Assembly (NCBI RefSeq): GCF_005925325.1
Contig: NZ_SRMP01000003.1
Location: 501,210-565,209 of the forward strand
Length of the DNA: 64,000 bases
Source of the DNA: Pedobacter helvus
Lineage (GTDB): Bacteria; Bacteroidota; Bacteroidia; Sphingobacteriales; Sphingobacteriaceae
Direction: 5' to 3'
Position 1 is the first letter of the stretch, and the number at the start of each line of letters is the position of its first letter. Below are positions 17,363 through 27,493 of the stretch, in pieces. Below the pieces are notes generated by a model. That model had not been told where the DNA came from, ran no database searches, and was given only the letters and a program-made list of their open reading frames with translations. The translations under genes were made by a program, and so were the position numbers.

Positions 17363-18703
17363 TTAGTTTCTTGAAGTTTCAACACGACGGTTTTGGATAC
17401 GACCTTCTTCTGTATCGTTAGAAGCGATAGGTTTAGTTTCTCCGTAACCTTTAGTAACTACACTGCTAGCGCTAACGCCAGAGTTTACTAAGTAAGTTTT
17501 AACAGAGTTAGCTCTGTCTTTAGATAACTTCATGTTGTATGCAGCAGTACCTTCGCTAGATGCATGACCTGCAACTGTTACTTTACCACCGTTTTCACGC
17601 AATACTGAAGATAATTTATCTAAAGTCGGGTAAGATTCTGTTTTTAAAACTGAGCTATTGAATTCAAAACCGATAGTTTCGAAACCAGTAACACCTGAAT
17701 TGTTTGAAGTACCTTGAGTTTGCTCAGGGAATTTGATTGTACGACCAGAACCATCAACTACAGCACCTGGAGCTGAATTAGGCTCTTTGTCAAACATATC
17801 AGCAACACCGTCGCCATCGCTATCTTTTTTCAAATCATCAACTGATTTTTCAACGTTAGATACACGGTTTTTCAAAGCTTCAACTTCTTGACGTAATGAA
17901 GGATCTTTCAATTCATCATACATCATTGCTAAAGGATTAACCCAATCCAAGTTAGGTTTAGCTTTCGAACCTAATGAGAATTCTAAACCAGCAGAGCTGT
18001 AAGAGAATTTATCTTTAGAACCAGTAGCTGAATAAACACCGTTTAAGTTATCACCATCAACAAAGTTCATTGTGTAAGCTAAGTTGAAAGAAACGCGATC
18101 AGAAACTTTAAATTTGATACCAGCACCTACAGGGATGTAAGCTTCTTTGATATATTTTTTGTCTCTGTTATCACCATAAACTTCAGGTAAGTTTTTAGGA
18201 TCTGCACCGTTTAAAGCAGCTCTGTAAGCAGCAACACCGTAACCAGCAGTTACGAAGAAGTTTACAGAGTTCTCACGACGTAAGAAATCTACAGTAGCTA
18301 CGTTAACAACACCTCTTAAGTCAGCTGAGTAAGCTAAATCTGTTTCGAACTCTCTAACGCCAGCTCTTGCACCACCTGGCGCTTTTTCGTTGTTACCAGA
18401 AAGTTTTCCACGGAAAACATTACCTTCTAAACCGAAAGCGTGACCCAATTGTTTACGCAATGAGATACCGTAACCTAAGTTAACATCCCAGTTAGTAAAA
18501 TCGTTTGATCCACCAGTTAATACAACAGGAGCTAAAACACCTGCATTAACACCTAGTGACCACGTTCTGTACTGTCCTCTACCGCCAAATACCTTGGCAG
18601 AAGAACTGGTTGCTGGAGCATCTTGTGCGCTAGCTAGAGAAGAAACTCCAACTAATGCTACTAAAGAAGCTGCAACGCCCTTTTTTAAAGTAGAATAATT
18701 CAT
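17363..18703 (-). CDS. OmpA-family outer-membrane protein with peptidoglycan-binding domain
   Basis: A 446-residue abundant-type outer-membrane protein. Start chosen at the ATG at 18701-18703 (MNYSTLKKGVAASL), which begins a clean signal peptide ending ASAQ; the longer frame would need a TTG. Order: beta-barrel at about 25-270, a short coiled coil (LRQEVEALKNRVSNVEKSVDDL), a thrombospondin type 3-like Ca-binding stretch (DSDGDGVADMFDKEP), then the OmpA domain (VTVAGHASSEG, LSKDRANSVKTYL, QNRRVE), which binds diaminopimelate in peptidoglycan. Transcribed alone from a strong promoter at 18756-18785. Confidence 0.93.
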   Translation of the reverse strand: MNYSTLKKGVAASLVALVGVSSLASAQDAPATSSSAKVFGGRGQYRTWSLGVNAGVLAPVVLTGGSNDFTNWDVNLGYGISLRKQLGHAFGLEGNVFRGKLSGNNEKAPGGARAGVREFETDLAYSADLRGVVNVATVDFLRRENSVNFFVTAGYGVAAYRAALNGADPKNLPEVYGDNRDKKYIKEAYIPVGAGIKFKVSDRVSFNLAYTMNFVDGDNLNGVYSATGSKDKFSYSSAGLEFSLGSKAKPNLDWVNPLAMMYDELKDPSLRQEVEALKNRVSNVEKSVDDLKKDSDGDGVADMFDKEPNSAPGAVVDGSGRTIKFPEQTQGTSNNSGVTGFETIGFEFNSSVLKTESYPTLDKLSSVLRENGGKVTVAGHASSEGTAAYNMKLSKDRANSVKTYLVNSGVSASSVVTKGYGETKPIASNDTEEGRIQNRRVETSRN

Positions 18704-18755
18704 AATTTTCTTTTTAAGGTTAAACAAATATTTTATTGTATAATTTTTTGCAATA

Positions 18756-18785
18756 CAAAATTAAACAAATTTTTATAATCTCAAA
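18756..18785 (-). promoter_or_regulatory. Bacteroidetes-type promoter of the ompA-like gene
   Basis: On the minus strand TTTG (18785-18782), 18 bases, then TAATTTTG (18763-18756) match the Bacteroidetes sigma consensus TTTG-N19-TAnnTTTG. The predicted start of RNA is near 18752, leaving a leader of about 50 bases before the ATG at 18703. Confidence 0.6.
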
Positions 18786-18974
18786 ACCCTTTCACAAACT
18801 CCGTTCCAAACAAAACAGTTTCTTTAGATATTTCTTAAAACCTATAGTTTTAAATTGATAATCAACACTTTGAAACAAAAAAACATCCTTTAAACCGATT
18901 GTCAATTAAGTAACCATTCCTAACAGCTCTTTATGCGTATTGTGTACACTTAGTCCTAAAATATATACAACTCG

Positions 18975-19883
18975 TTAATCTTGCATCCAACGCTCTACAA
19001 ACTTGTAGAGATTAAAGCCTGCCTGCTTTAGCTCTGTTTGGATTTGACTCAATAGTTTCTGTTTATCTATGCCTATCATTTTTTGATGCTGTATCAATTT
19101 ATAGGCTTGCTCAGCCAAAAGATACTCTTTTTTCGTGATACTGATCGTATTATCTGTAGAAATCCAATTACAAATATCAATTACACCAATATTCTTATCT
19201 GCAACAGTTTTAAAAATAGGGATCTGTTGATGTTGTTCTTTTACCATTTTTTGTAAACTATTAGCAAACGCATCCGCTCCCTCCCTATCCGCTTTATTAA
19301 CTACAAAGGCTTGCGCTACCTCCATCAATCCGGATTTGATGTGTTGAATTTCATCTCCTGCCTCTGGCACGAGCACTAAAATAGTTTTATCTGCTAGTCC
19401 TGCTATTTCGATTTCAGATTGTCCTACTCCAACAGTTTCAACGATAATTAAGTCAAAATTGCTAGACCTTAAGACATCTACCATCTCAATAGTTTTCGCA
19501 GAAATTCCACCCAAAGAACCGCGAGTAGCTACAGAACGAATGTAAATACTTGGGTTGTTGAAATGTTTCGACATCCTAATTCTATCGCCTAGCAAGGACC
19601 CGTAATTAAATGGTGAAGTTGGATCTACCGCCAAAATGGCAACCTTCTTTCCGTCTTTAGAAAACGCTTCGGCAATGGCATTCACCAGCGTACTTTTCCC
19701 GGCACCCGGAGGCCCCGTAATACCAACCACTGGAATGTTTCTGTTAATTTCTAGCGCTTTTAACAATTCTTCTGCCGGGCCGATATTGTTTTCAACTAAG
19801 GTTAAAGCTCTAGCTAATGCCCTAAAGCTTCCGCTTTCAACTTCATCTCTTAACCAAGTGACATCAATGTTCGTAGAAACCAT
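18975..19883 (-). CDS. meaB: MeaB/ArgK-type G3E GTPase, methylmalonyl-CoA mutase chaperone
   Basis: Protects and reloads the B12 cofactor of methylmalonyl-CoA mutase using GTP. The 302-residue protein has the P-loop GPPGAGKST (about residue 55-63), VDPTSPFNYGSLLGDRIRM, VETVGVGQSE (Switch II region), and NKADREGA (base recognition). Start chosen at the ATG at 19881-19883; the longer frame uses a TTG and adds six residues with no support. The mutase genes are not in the window. The 271-base gap to the OmpA gene holds its promoter and otherwise nothing I recognise. Confidence 0.92.
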   Translation of the reverse strand: MVSTNIDVTWLRDEVESGSFRALARALTLVENNIGPAEELLKALEINRNIPVVGITGPPGAGKSTLVNAIAEAFSKDGKKVAILAVDPTSPFNYGSLLGDRIRMSKHFNNPSIYIRSVATRGSLGGISAKTIEMVDVLRSSNFDLIIVETVGVGQSEIEIAGLADKTILVLVPEAGDEIQHIKSGLMEVAQAFVVNKADREGADAFANSLQKMVKEQHQQIPIFKTVADKNIGVIDICNWISTDNTISITKKEYLLAEQAYKLIQHQKMIGIDKQKLLSQIQTELKQAGFNLYKFVERWMQD

Positions 19884-19991
19884 AATAACAAAGAAACGCA
19901 ATTAATCAATTACATACACTAGCGTTCTTAATATAATGCAATGACAGAAGATTTTTAAAAAACCGTAACTTTGCTCTCTTTACTATTTTAA

Positions 19992-21824
19992 ATGAAAATA
20001 TATTTTAGGTTACTATCGTTTGCTAAACCGATCGAAAAGTTTGCTATTCCTTATGTGATTGCAACTGTGCTATCAATTTTATTTGGTACGCTAAATCTTG
20101 CTTTACTATCGCCCTTGTTCGAAACCTTGTTAAAGGCTAAGCAATCAACGCTAATTAACAATATCGCAGCAGATCCATCTTCAAGTTTTGATATTTTAGG
20201 AAAATTTAGACAGTTTGTTAATGACTCTATTACCGATGTGGGCGCCGAAACAACACTAGTTTATATCTGTATTATCACCGTGGTTTCGGTACTGATGTCA
20301 AATATATTCAGATATCTTTCGCAAAGAACAATGGAAGATTTAAGGGTGCATACCTTACTTAAGTTTAGAAAAAAAGTATTTGATAATGTGATGAACCTTC
20401 ATGTAGGTTTTTTTAGCAACGAAAGAAAAGGTGATATCATTTCTAAGGTTGCGTCTGATGTGCAGGTAGTACAATTTACTGTAACTAATACCTTACAGGT
20501 TATTTTTAAAGAGCCCGTTACCTTGATCGTTTACATCATCATGCTGCTTACCATCTCTGTTAAGCTAACCTTATTTTCTTTACTGGTTATTCCTGTTGCT
20601 GGTTTTATCATTAGTAAAATTGTAAAGCGATTAAAGAAACAAGCCAAAGAAGCTCATGAGTCTTTCGCTAAAATGATTGGCTTTTTAGATGAAGCCCTCG
20701 GAGGAATTAAAATTATTAAAGCCTTTAATGCTACCGAACGAACTAAGGAAAAGTTTAACAAAGAGAATATTTTCTATTCAAACCTTAACAGAAAAATGGT
20801 TCGTAGACAACAGTTGGCATCACCTGTTTCAGAATTTTTAGGTGTGCTTATGGTTGCGCTTATCGTTTGGTATGGGGGTTCTTTGATCTTACATAACGAT
20901 AAAAACGCCCTTGCTGCGTCAGATTTTATCGCTTACATCGCTATTTTTTCTCAAGTGATGCGTCCAGCAAAAGCAATAGGAAACTCATTTAGTGGTATCC
21001 ATTCGGGTATTGCTGCTGGCGAACGTGTTTTGGAACTTATCGATACTAAGCCAGCATTAACCGATAAAGAAGATGCAAAAACTTTAGCAGAATTTAAACA
21101 AGCTATTTTATTGAAAGATGTAAGTTTTTCATACGGCGATAAACAAGTGCTAAAAAACATCAATATCAACATAGAAAAAGGAACAACTGTCGCCTTGGTA
21201 GGTCCTTCTGGTGGCGGAAAAAGTACTTTGATGGATCTAATTCCTCGCTTCCATGATCCTAAAAATGGCACGTTATATATAGACGGATTTGATTACAAGG
21301 ACTTAAAAGTAGACAGTATTAGAGCTCAAATGGGAATTGTTAATCAAGAATCTTTTCTATTTAATGATACCATCTACGCCAATATCGCCTATGGAAAACC
21401 AGAGGCCACAGAGGAAGAGGTGATTAACGCAGCAAAGATTGCCAACGCTCACGAGTTTATCGTAAATACCGAGGAGGGATATGAAACAAATGTTGGTGAT
21501 AGAGGAAATAAACTCTCGGGTGGGCAGAGGCAAAGAATTTGTATAGCTAGGGCAGTGCTTGCCAATCCACCAATTATGCTTTTAGATGAAGCTACTTCTG
21601 CATTAGATACCGAATCTGAAAAACTGGTGCAAAACGCGTTAAACAACCTGATGCAAAATAGAACGTCTATTGTAATTGCACACAGATTAAGCACCATACA
21701 ACATGCGGATAAAATTGTAGTTATCGATAAGGGAGAAGTTGCAGAAGAAGGTAGCCATAGTGAGCTTTTAGCTAAAAAAGGCCTGTATTACCGCTTAATT
21801 GATATGCAAACCTTTAATGACTAA
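19992..21824 (+). CDS. MsbA-type ABC exporter (fused permease and ATPase)
   Basis: A 610-residue half-transporter acting as a homodimer. Residues 1-330 form the six-helix ABC transmembrane domain; the nucleotide-binding domain follows with Walker A GPSGGGKST (about 405-413), the signature LSGGQRQR (about 505), and Walker B IMLLDEATSALD. It has the general form of lipid A flippases (MsbA) and of drug exporters; the two cannot be separated by eye. A TAACTTTG -7 box lies at 19966-19973, 18 bases before the ATG, without a clear -33. It stands alone. Confidence 0.92.
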   Translation: MKIYFRLLSFAKPIEKFAIPYVIATVLSILFGTLNLALLSPLFETLLKAKQSTLINNIAADPSSSFDILGKFRQFVNDSITDVGAETTLVYICIITVVSVLMSNIFRYLSQRTMEDLRVHTLLKFRKKVFDNVMNLHVGFFSNERKGDIISKVASDVQVVQFTVTNTLQVIFKEPVTLIVYIIMLLTISVKLTLFSLLVIPVAGFIISKIVKRLKKQAKEAHESFAKMIGFLDEALGGIKIIKAFNATERTKEKFNKENIFYSNLNRKMVRRQQLASPVSEFLGVLMVALIVWYGGSLILHNDKNALAASDFIAYIAIFSQVMRPAKAIGNSFSGIHSGIAAGERVLELIDTKPALTDKEDAKTLAEFKQAILLKDVSFSYGDKQVLKNININIEKGTTVALVGPSGGGKSTLMDLIPRFHDPKNGTLYIDGFDYKDLKVDSIRAQMGIVNQESFLFNDTIYANIAYGKPEATEEEVINAAKIANAHEFIVNTEEGYETNVGDRGNKLSGGQRQRICIARAVLANPPIMLLDEATSALDTESEKLVQNALNNLMQNRTSIVIAHRLSTIQHADKIVVIDKGEVAEEGSHSELLAKKGLYYRLIDMQTFND

Positions 21825-21934
21825 ATTTAGCCGATATATGTTGCCATTTTAGAAAAAAGACAACATACATAGCCTTTACTCTGCGCTAATTAAAACAACC
21901 CTATTGATCACAACAATAGATAGGATTTGAACAT

Positions 21935-23017
21935 TTAAGCCGCTCCAATTGACCATTTTAGTTTTGTTCGTCTAATAAGCATAACAATAAGCATTGTTAT
22001 CGAATAAGTGATTACAAATCTTAAAATAGTATATCCCGTAGCTTGACTTAAAGTCACGTGATTAATATCTATTTTTAAAGGTCTAAACAGCTCTGTGATA
22101 ATATGAAGTATAACAATGTGATGGATCAAATAAATCCCAAACGTACTACTTCTCGGTTTGAAATACTTGTTTATAAAGCCTATTGATCCTATCTTCAATA
22201 AGATTAAGAAGAAAGACAAGGAGTACAAAATATTGGATACGCGTAAGGTATTATAAATATCATTTATAGCGAGCGATTTTAAATACAGAGCCTCTAAGTC
22301 CGCTAAAACGAAGAAGAAAGCCGTAATTATTATAAAACACCACATTGGCACCTTATTAATGAAAGCAAAAAGCTCTTTATGATATCGATTTGCATAGGCG
22401 CCTATCCATAAATAAAAAACAAATCCAAATAGCGCCGTTGTATGATTTGTTATGATCCAGCCATGATATAAATTAAGCCCGTAGAACAGCGACACGCAAC
22501 ATAAGATTAATCCAAACCATAATTTATAGATATAACGCTTGAATAGCAGTAAAATAGAGATACAAATCAAAAAATTGAGAATAAACCAAAAACTGGTAGA
22601 CACAATAATATGATAATATTGTTCCCCTAAATAATGGAAGAAATTATCTGGCAATATCTGGCTTTCCCTAAACTTGAAGGCTCTAAATAAGAGCGAACCT
22701 ATATTACATAGCAACAAAACATGTAGCCAAAAAAGCCACGGTTTAATCGTATTTTTAAATCTGTTTTTTAAATATTGACCAGGAGTATACTCTGTAAATT
22801 TATGATTGATTAGAAAACCCGCAATTAAAAAGAAAACTATCGTTGCAAATTTAAAGAACTGCATTACAGAAACGTGGAGCATACTCAGATAAAAATCAGA
22901 TGTTTTAGGTTCTCCAAGAACTGTACAATGTTCAAACACGATTCCTATCATGGCGATACAACGTATCGAGTCTATGAAATCAAAACTTACCTTTTCTTTT
23001 TTTATAACTTCTTGCAT
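21935..23017 (-). CDS. Membrane O-acyltransferase, acyltransferase 3 family
   Basis: A 360-residue integral membrane protein with about ten helices. The N-terminal SIRCIAMIGIVFEHCTVLG matches the family's RxxA...H active-site helix, although the usual R-x-x-A-x-x-x-V-x-x-x-H is slightly altered. The family O-acylates (often O-acetylates) surface sugars such as LPS, capsule or peptidoglycan. It is divergent from the SGNH hydrolase gene at 23260, and an acylating and a deacylating activity often go together, but the link is inference. Confidence 0.85.
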   Translation of the reverse strand: MQEVIKKEKVSFDFIDSIRCIAMIGIVFEHCTVLGEPKTSDFYLSMLHVSVMQFFKFATIVFFLIAGFLINHKFTEYTPGQYLKNRFKNTIKPWLFWLHVLLLCNIGSLLFRAFKFRESQILPDNFFHYLGEQYYHIIVSTSFWFILNFLICISILLLFKRYIYKLWFGLILCCVSLFYGLNLYHGWIITNHTTALFGFVFYLWIGAYANRYHKELFAFINKVPMWCFIIITAFFFVLADLEALYLKSLAINDIYNTLRVSNILYSLSFFLILLKIGSIGFINKYFKPRSSTFGIYLIHHIVILHIITELFRPLKIDINHVTLSQATGYTILRFVITYSITMLIVMLIRRTKLKWSIGAA

Positions 23018-23259
23018 CTATTTATTAATACATGCAAAAATGCTATTAAATTTATTTTTCGGACTACTTTTAACAAAGTTTAACGGTGTAAAACACTATA
23101 AAAATGTTCCATAATATAAAATATTGTGTAATGTTTACCATTAAATGTTTATTAACGCTACGTTATATATTTAATAAACGACCTTTAATATAGTTGCTAA
23201 ATTTATTTCGCTATGCAGAATTACATATCTTTGCATAAATATTTCTAGCACAGAGCTTA

Positions 23260-24237
23260 ATGAAGTTAATTATTCCGGCGCTTCTCTTTTTTATTTTTAC
23301 GGGAATATGTTGCGATGTCAAGGCGCAAACCCCACCATCGCCGGGGATGAATGTAAGTTGCCCAGAGTCTGCCAAGTACTATGCAAAGGATAGCATCAAC
23401 GTAGTTACTTTTGGCGCAAGCACTGTTGAGGGGGTTAATGGTTTAGATTTCCAATCTTTTCTGTTTCAAAACTTTCAATATTGTTATAATGGAAAATCTA
23501 TAAACATCTACAAAAACGGAGTAGGAGGCGAAACGACAACACAAAGCTTATTAAGGTTAGACAATGCTATAAGAGCAAAAACTGGCTTTATTGTACTGAT
23601 GGTAGGCGTAAATGATGCCATTAGAATAGAAGCCGGACGACAGACTATCGCCGAAACCGAAGCGAGCATGAGGGAGATTATCGTAAAATCTTTAAATCAG
23701 AAGCTTATTCCTATGGTTTGCACACTTCAACTTTTTGATGACAGGAATGATGCTCGTCTGCGAAGAGTAAATAATATTATCAATCAAATAAACAATCTTT
23801 ATAGAAGGTTAGTAGTAGAATATAAGCTGTCGTTAATTGATATAAATAGAGTTTTTAGGCGTGATTTCTCCCTATATCAAGATAATGTACACCCAAATAG
23901 TAGGGGATATAGACTAATGAGCTATATCATTTTTGATAGTATCAATAAGGTAATTGCAGAGCGGTTTTTGCAGTTTACAGTTTCTCAGAATTATCCAAAT
24001 CCCGTGACCAACTTCACTTCTATTGATATTGTGATGCCCGAAGCGGACAACATTAAGCTCAATATTTATAACCTGCAGGGTAAGCTAGTTTATTCGTTAG
24101 TGAATGAGTACATCAATACGGGAAAACACATCGTAAGATTAGATCTAAGCAACCTTCCATCAGGAGTGTATATTTATCGTGTTACATCTTATTCGGGCTT
24201 ATATACAACCACAAAAAAGCTAATTCTTCGTAGATAA
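23260..24237 (+). CDS. SGNH/GDSL hydrolase with type IX secretion C-terminal domain
   Basis: A 325-residue secreted hydrolase, probably an esterase. Signal peptide to about residue 22 (DVKAQ). The SGNH blocks are FGASTVEG (nucleophile Ser), GVGGETT, GVND and DNVHPN (catalytic Asp/His). Residues 245-325 form a type A T9SS sorting domain (NYPNPVTNFTSIDI, IYNLQGKLVYS, LPSGVYIYRV, KKLILRR), so the enzyme should be exported by the gliding-type secretion system and attached to the surface or released. A TATCTTTG -7 box is at 23226-23233. Substrate unknown. Confidence 0.9.
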   Translation: MKLIIPALLFFIFTGICCDVKAQTPPSPGMNVSCPESAKYYAKDSINVVTFGASTVEGVNGLDFQSFLFQNFQYCYNGKSINIYKNGVGGETTTQSLLRLDNAIRAKTGFIVLMVGVNDAIRIEAGRQTIAETEASMREIIVKSLNQKLIPMVCTLQLFDDRNDARLRRVNNIINQINNLYRRLVVEYKLSLIDINRVFRRDFSLYQDNVHPNSRGYRLMSYIIFDSINKVIAERFLQFTVSQNYPNPVTNFTSIDIVMPEADNIKLNIYNLQGKLVYSLVNEYINTGKHIVRLDLSNLPSGVYIYRVTSYSGLYTTTKKLILRR

Positions 24238-24380
24238 ATTAAAAGATATTTACAATAACATAAGCCTTAAACTACCACTAAAACTAGCGGGCATTTTCGA
24301 CTCAACAACGAGTGTAGCACTATTAATTACATATAAACCTTCTAGGCTTACAGAAAAACAGTCTTAAAAGTATTTTAAAC

Positions 24381-24410
24381 AAAAAAGGAGCGAATAATCG
24401 CTCCTTTTAT
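24381..24410. terminator. Bidirectional terminator between SGNH hydrolase and infB
   Basis: An 11-bp stem (AAAAGGAGCGA/TCGCTCCTTTT) with a 4-base loop sits between convergent genes ending at 24237 (+) and 24429 (-). It has A/T runs on both sides, so it can serve both. Confidence 0.88.
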
Positions 24411-24428
24411 TATCTGTTAATTGTTTAA

Positions 24429-27425
24429 TTACAATTTACGTTTTACTTCTACTTGTTCGTAAGCTTCTACAATATCGCCAACCTCTATGTTGTTAAAGTT
24501 TTGGATATTCAAACCACATTCGTAACCTTTAGAAACTTCCTTCACATCATCTTTATAACGTTTCAATGATGCTAGTTCGCCGGTATAGATTACCACACCA
24601 TCACGTATGATACGGATTTTGCTATTTCTGGTAATTTTACCGTCTAACACCATACATCCAGCAATTGTACCAACCTTCGTAATTTTGAAAGTCTCACGGA
24701 TTTCTACGTTAGCCACAATTTTCTCTTCGAATTCTGGTGCCAACATTCCTTCCATCGCCGCTTTAATCTCATTGATCGCATCGTAGATAATTGAGTACAA
24801 ACGAATATCGATTTGCTCTGCCTCAGCCAATTTACGTGCACCTGTTGAAGGGCGTACTTGGAAACCTATAATGATCGCATCTGATGCTGAAGCTAACAAT
24901 ACATCACTTTCAGAAATTTGACCTACCGCTTTGCTGATCACATTGATTTGGATCTCTGGCGTAGAAAGTTTCAATAACGAATCTGCTAATGCCTCGATAG
25001 AACCATCTACGTCACCTTTGATGATCAAGTTCAGTTCCTTGAAGTTTCCAATAGCTAAACGACGACCGATCTCTGCCAAAGTAATATGTTTCTGTGTACG
25101 TAATCCTTGCTCACGCATCAATTGCAAACGCTTGTTAGCAATATCTCTTGCTTCACTTTCACTTTCTAGAGCATTGAACCTATCTCCAGCTGTTGGCGCA
25201 CCCTGCATACCCAATACCTGTACTGGTACAGATGGACCGGCTGCGTTTACTTTTGCTCCACGCTCGTTAAATAATGCTTTAACTCTACCACTGTAGCTAC
25301 CCGCTAAAATTGGATCTCCAACTTTTAAAGTACCACCTTGTACCAAAACCGTAGTTACAATACCACGGCCTTTATCCAAAGTAGCTTCAATTACAGTACC
25401 TGTAGCACGTTTATTAGGATTTGCTTTTAATTCTAATAATTCAGCTTCTAGTAATACCTTATCTAATAGTAAGTCTACATTTAAACCGCTCTTACCTGAG
25501 ATTTCTTGTGATTGATATTTACCGCCCCAATCCTCAACTAAGATATTCATTACAGATAACTGTTCACGAATTCTATCTGAGTTGGCACCTGGCTTATCGA
25601 TCTTAGTAAATGCAAATACTAAAGGAACACCCGCCGCTTGTGCGTGGTTAATTGCTTCCTTAGTTTGAGGCATCACCGCATCGTCCGCAGCTACTACAAT
25701 AATGGCAATATCCGCAACTTTAGCACCACGAGCACGCATCGCTGTAAAGGCCTCGTGACCTGGAGTATCTAAGAAAGTAATTTCTTTTCCAGCGCTAGTA
25801 GTTACTTTGTAAGCACCAATGTGCTGCGTAATACCGCCAGCCTCTCCAGCTACCACATTCGCTTTACGGATATAATCTAGCAATGAAGTTTTACCATGAT
25901 CCACGTGGCCCATAATGGTTACCACAGGAACTCTTGGTTGTAAATCTTCTTCTGCATCAACCTCTTCAATATTGATATCTTCTTCTTCATCTGGTTTTAC
26001 GAATTGGATTTCGTAACCAAACTCATCAGCCACAATTGTTAGAGTTTCTGCATCTAGACGTTGGTTAATTGACACGAACATACCCAAGCTCATACAAGTT
26101 CCAATAATTTTGGTTACCGGTACGTCTATCATGTTCGCCAATTCGTTGGCCGTAACGAACTCCGTTACTTTCAACACCTTCGATTGTAATTCTTCCTCTA
26201 ATGCTGCTTCTTCTGCCGAAAGCGCTACATCATCACGTTTTTGACGACGAAGTTTAGCTCTCTGCGCAAATTTACCAGATTTACCAGCACCACTTAAACG
26301 AGCAAGTGTTGCTTTGATTTGATCTTGGATTTCTTTTTCAGTTGGTTCCTCTTTTGGAGTGTTTCCTCCTGCAGCATTTCTATTTCCTTGATAACCTGGA
26401 CGGTTATTGTTTCTATTTCCTTGATAACCACCTTGGCCTCCCGGACGGTTGTTATTGCCTTGATAAGGTTGTCTTTGGCCACCTTGTTGGTTAGCACCAG
26501 GCGTACCAGCAACACCACCTTGACCTTGTTGCTGTCCGCCAGCGCCAGGAGCCCCCGGTGTTTTCTTACGTTTACGCTTGCGTCTAGCAGCTTCGCTATC
26601 GCTAGATGAAGAAGCAACAGGTTGGTTTCTTCTGTCCGGAACCGTAGGTAGTTCTATTTTACCAATAATATTTGGACCTGATAATTTTACCGAGCGAGCT
26701 TTAATTACTTCATCTTTCGGCGCAACGGCAGGTGCAGCTTCAACTTTAGGTTCAACCGGCTTTTCAGCTGGTTTCTCTTCCGCTTTAACTGGTTCTACTG
26801 GTTTTTCTGCAGCAGGTTTCTCTACTGGTTTCTCTTCTACCTTAGGAGCAGCGGCTACTGGTTTTTCTTCCTTAGCAACAGGAGGTACCGCAGCAGCAGG
26901 TGCAGGAGTTTCCTCTTTCTTAGCAGGGCGGGTTTTTGGATTTAAATCATTAAGATTGATTTTACCAACTACCTTAACACCTGGCAAAGAAGATTCCTCG
27001 ACACTTTCAGCAGGGTTAGCTGCTTGAGCTTTTGGCTCTTCCTTAATTGGCTCTACCGGTTTTTCAACTGGCCTTTCTGCCTCAGGTTTTTCTGCCGGAG
27101 GAGTAAATTGGTTAAGATTTTTAATCAGTACGCCTTCACTCTCGAAATCCGAATTTTTCTTCGGCGCTTCAGGAGCTTTTTCAGTTGTTACTTCAGGTTC
27201 ATCACGACGAATTTTGCCAATAACTATTTGGTTAGCCTCTTCCTTTACTATTTTATCTCCCTGAAACTCTCTAAGCAAGACATTATACATCTCTCCAGAA
27301 AGCTTGGTGTTAGGCTTATTATCCACAGCATAGCCCTTCTTCCCAAGGAACTCTACCGCCGTAGCCAATCCTATGTTAAGTTCTTTTGCTGCTTTTAATA
27401 ATACTATTGTTTTGTCGTCTGACAT
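24429..27425 (-). CDS. infB: Translation initiation factor IF-2
   Basis: Brings initiator tRNA to the 30S subunit and promotes subunit joining. The 998-residue protein starts with an IF2N domain ([24 protein letters not shown]). A disordered stretch at about 95-390 is first rich in Pro-Glu-Lys-Ala (EKPVEKP-type repeats), then in Gly-Gln-Asn-Arg with GYQGNRN repeats. The GTPase core has GHVDHGKTS (about 505), DTPGHEAF and FTKIDKP. The last is the G4 base-recognition motif and has Thr where NKxD is usual. Last gene of rimP-nusA-infB, 68 bases after nusA, followed by a terminator. Confidence 0.97.
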   Translation of the reverse strand: MSDDKTIVLLKAAKELNIGLATAVEFLGKKGYAVDNKPNTKLSGEMYNVLLREFQGDKIVKEEANQIVIGKIRRDEPEVTTEKAPEAPKKNSDFESEGVLIKNLNQFTPPAEKPEAERPVEKPVEPIKEEPKAQAANPAESVEESSLPGVKVVGKINLNDLNPKTRPAKKEETPAPAAAVPPVAKEEKPVAAAPKVEEKPVEKPAAEKPVEPVKAEEKPAEKPVEPKVEAAPAVAPKDEVIKARSVKLSGPNIIGKIELPTVPDRRNQPVASSSSDSEAARRKRKRKKTPGAPGAGGQQQGQGGVAGTPGANQQGGQRQPYQGNNNRPGGQGGYQGNRNNNRPGYQGNRNAAGGNTPKEEPTEKEIQDQIKATLARLSGAGKSGKFAQRAKLRRQKRDDVALSAEEAALEEELQSKVLKVTEFVTANELANMIDVPVTKIIGTCMSLGMFVSINQRLDAETLTIVADEFGYEIQFVKPDEEEDINIEEVDAEEDLQPRVPVVTIMGHVDHGKTSLLDYIRKANVVAGEAGGITQHIGAYKVTTSAGKEITFLDTPGHEAFTAMRARGAKVADIAIIVVAADDAVMPQTKEAINHAQAAGVPLVFAFTKIDKPGANSDRIREQLSVMNILVEDWGGKYQSQEISGKSGLNVDLLLDKVLLEAELLELKANPNKRATGTVIEATLDKGRGIVTTVLVQGGTLKVGDPILAGSYSGRVKALFNERGAKVNAAGPSVPVQVLGMQGAPTAGDRFNALESESEARDIANKRLQLMREQGLRTQKHITLAEIGRRLAIGNFKELNLIIKGDVDGSIEALADSLLKLSTPEIQINVISKAVGQISESDVLLASASDAIIIGFQVRPSTGARKLAEAEQIDIRLYSIIYDAINEIKAAMEGMLAPEFEEKIVANVEIRETFKITKVGTIAGCMVLDGKITRNSKIRIIRDGVVIYTGELASLKRYKDDVKEVSKGYECGLNIQNFNNIEVGDIVEAYEQVEVKRKL

Positions 27426-27493
27426 TGATTATCCTGTTTTTTTCTAATTATACAAAAGTAACGTTTATTCTGATCTAATTCAAGTAAAGACTT

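Noticed and set aside
17363..18727. Longer OmpA start at a TTG (18725-18727)
   Set aside because: The ATG at 18701-18703 directly precedes a proper signal peptide and gives a sensible promoter-leader spacing.
24429..27425. IF-2 Pro/Glu-rich region as a sign of frameshift
   Set aside because: The stretch is in frame between the IF2N and GTPase domains, as is common in Bacteroidetes IF-2.
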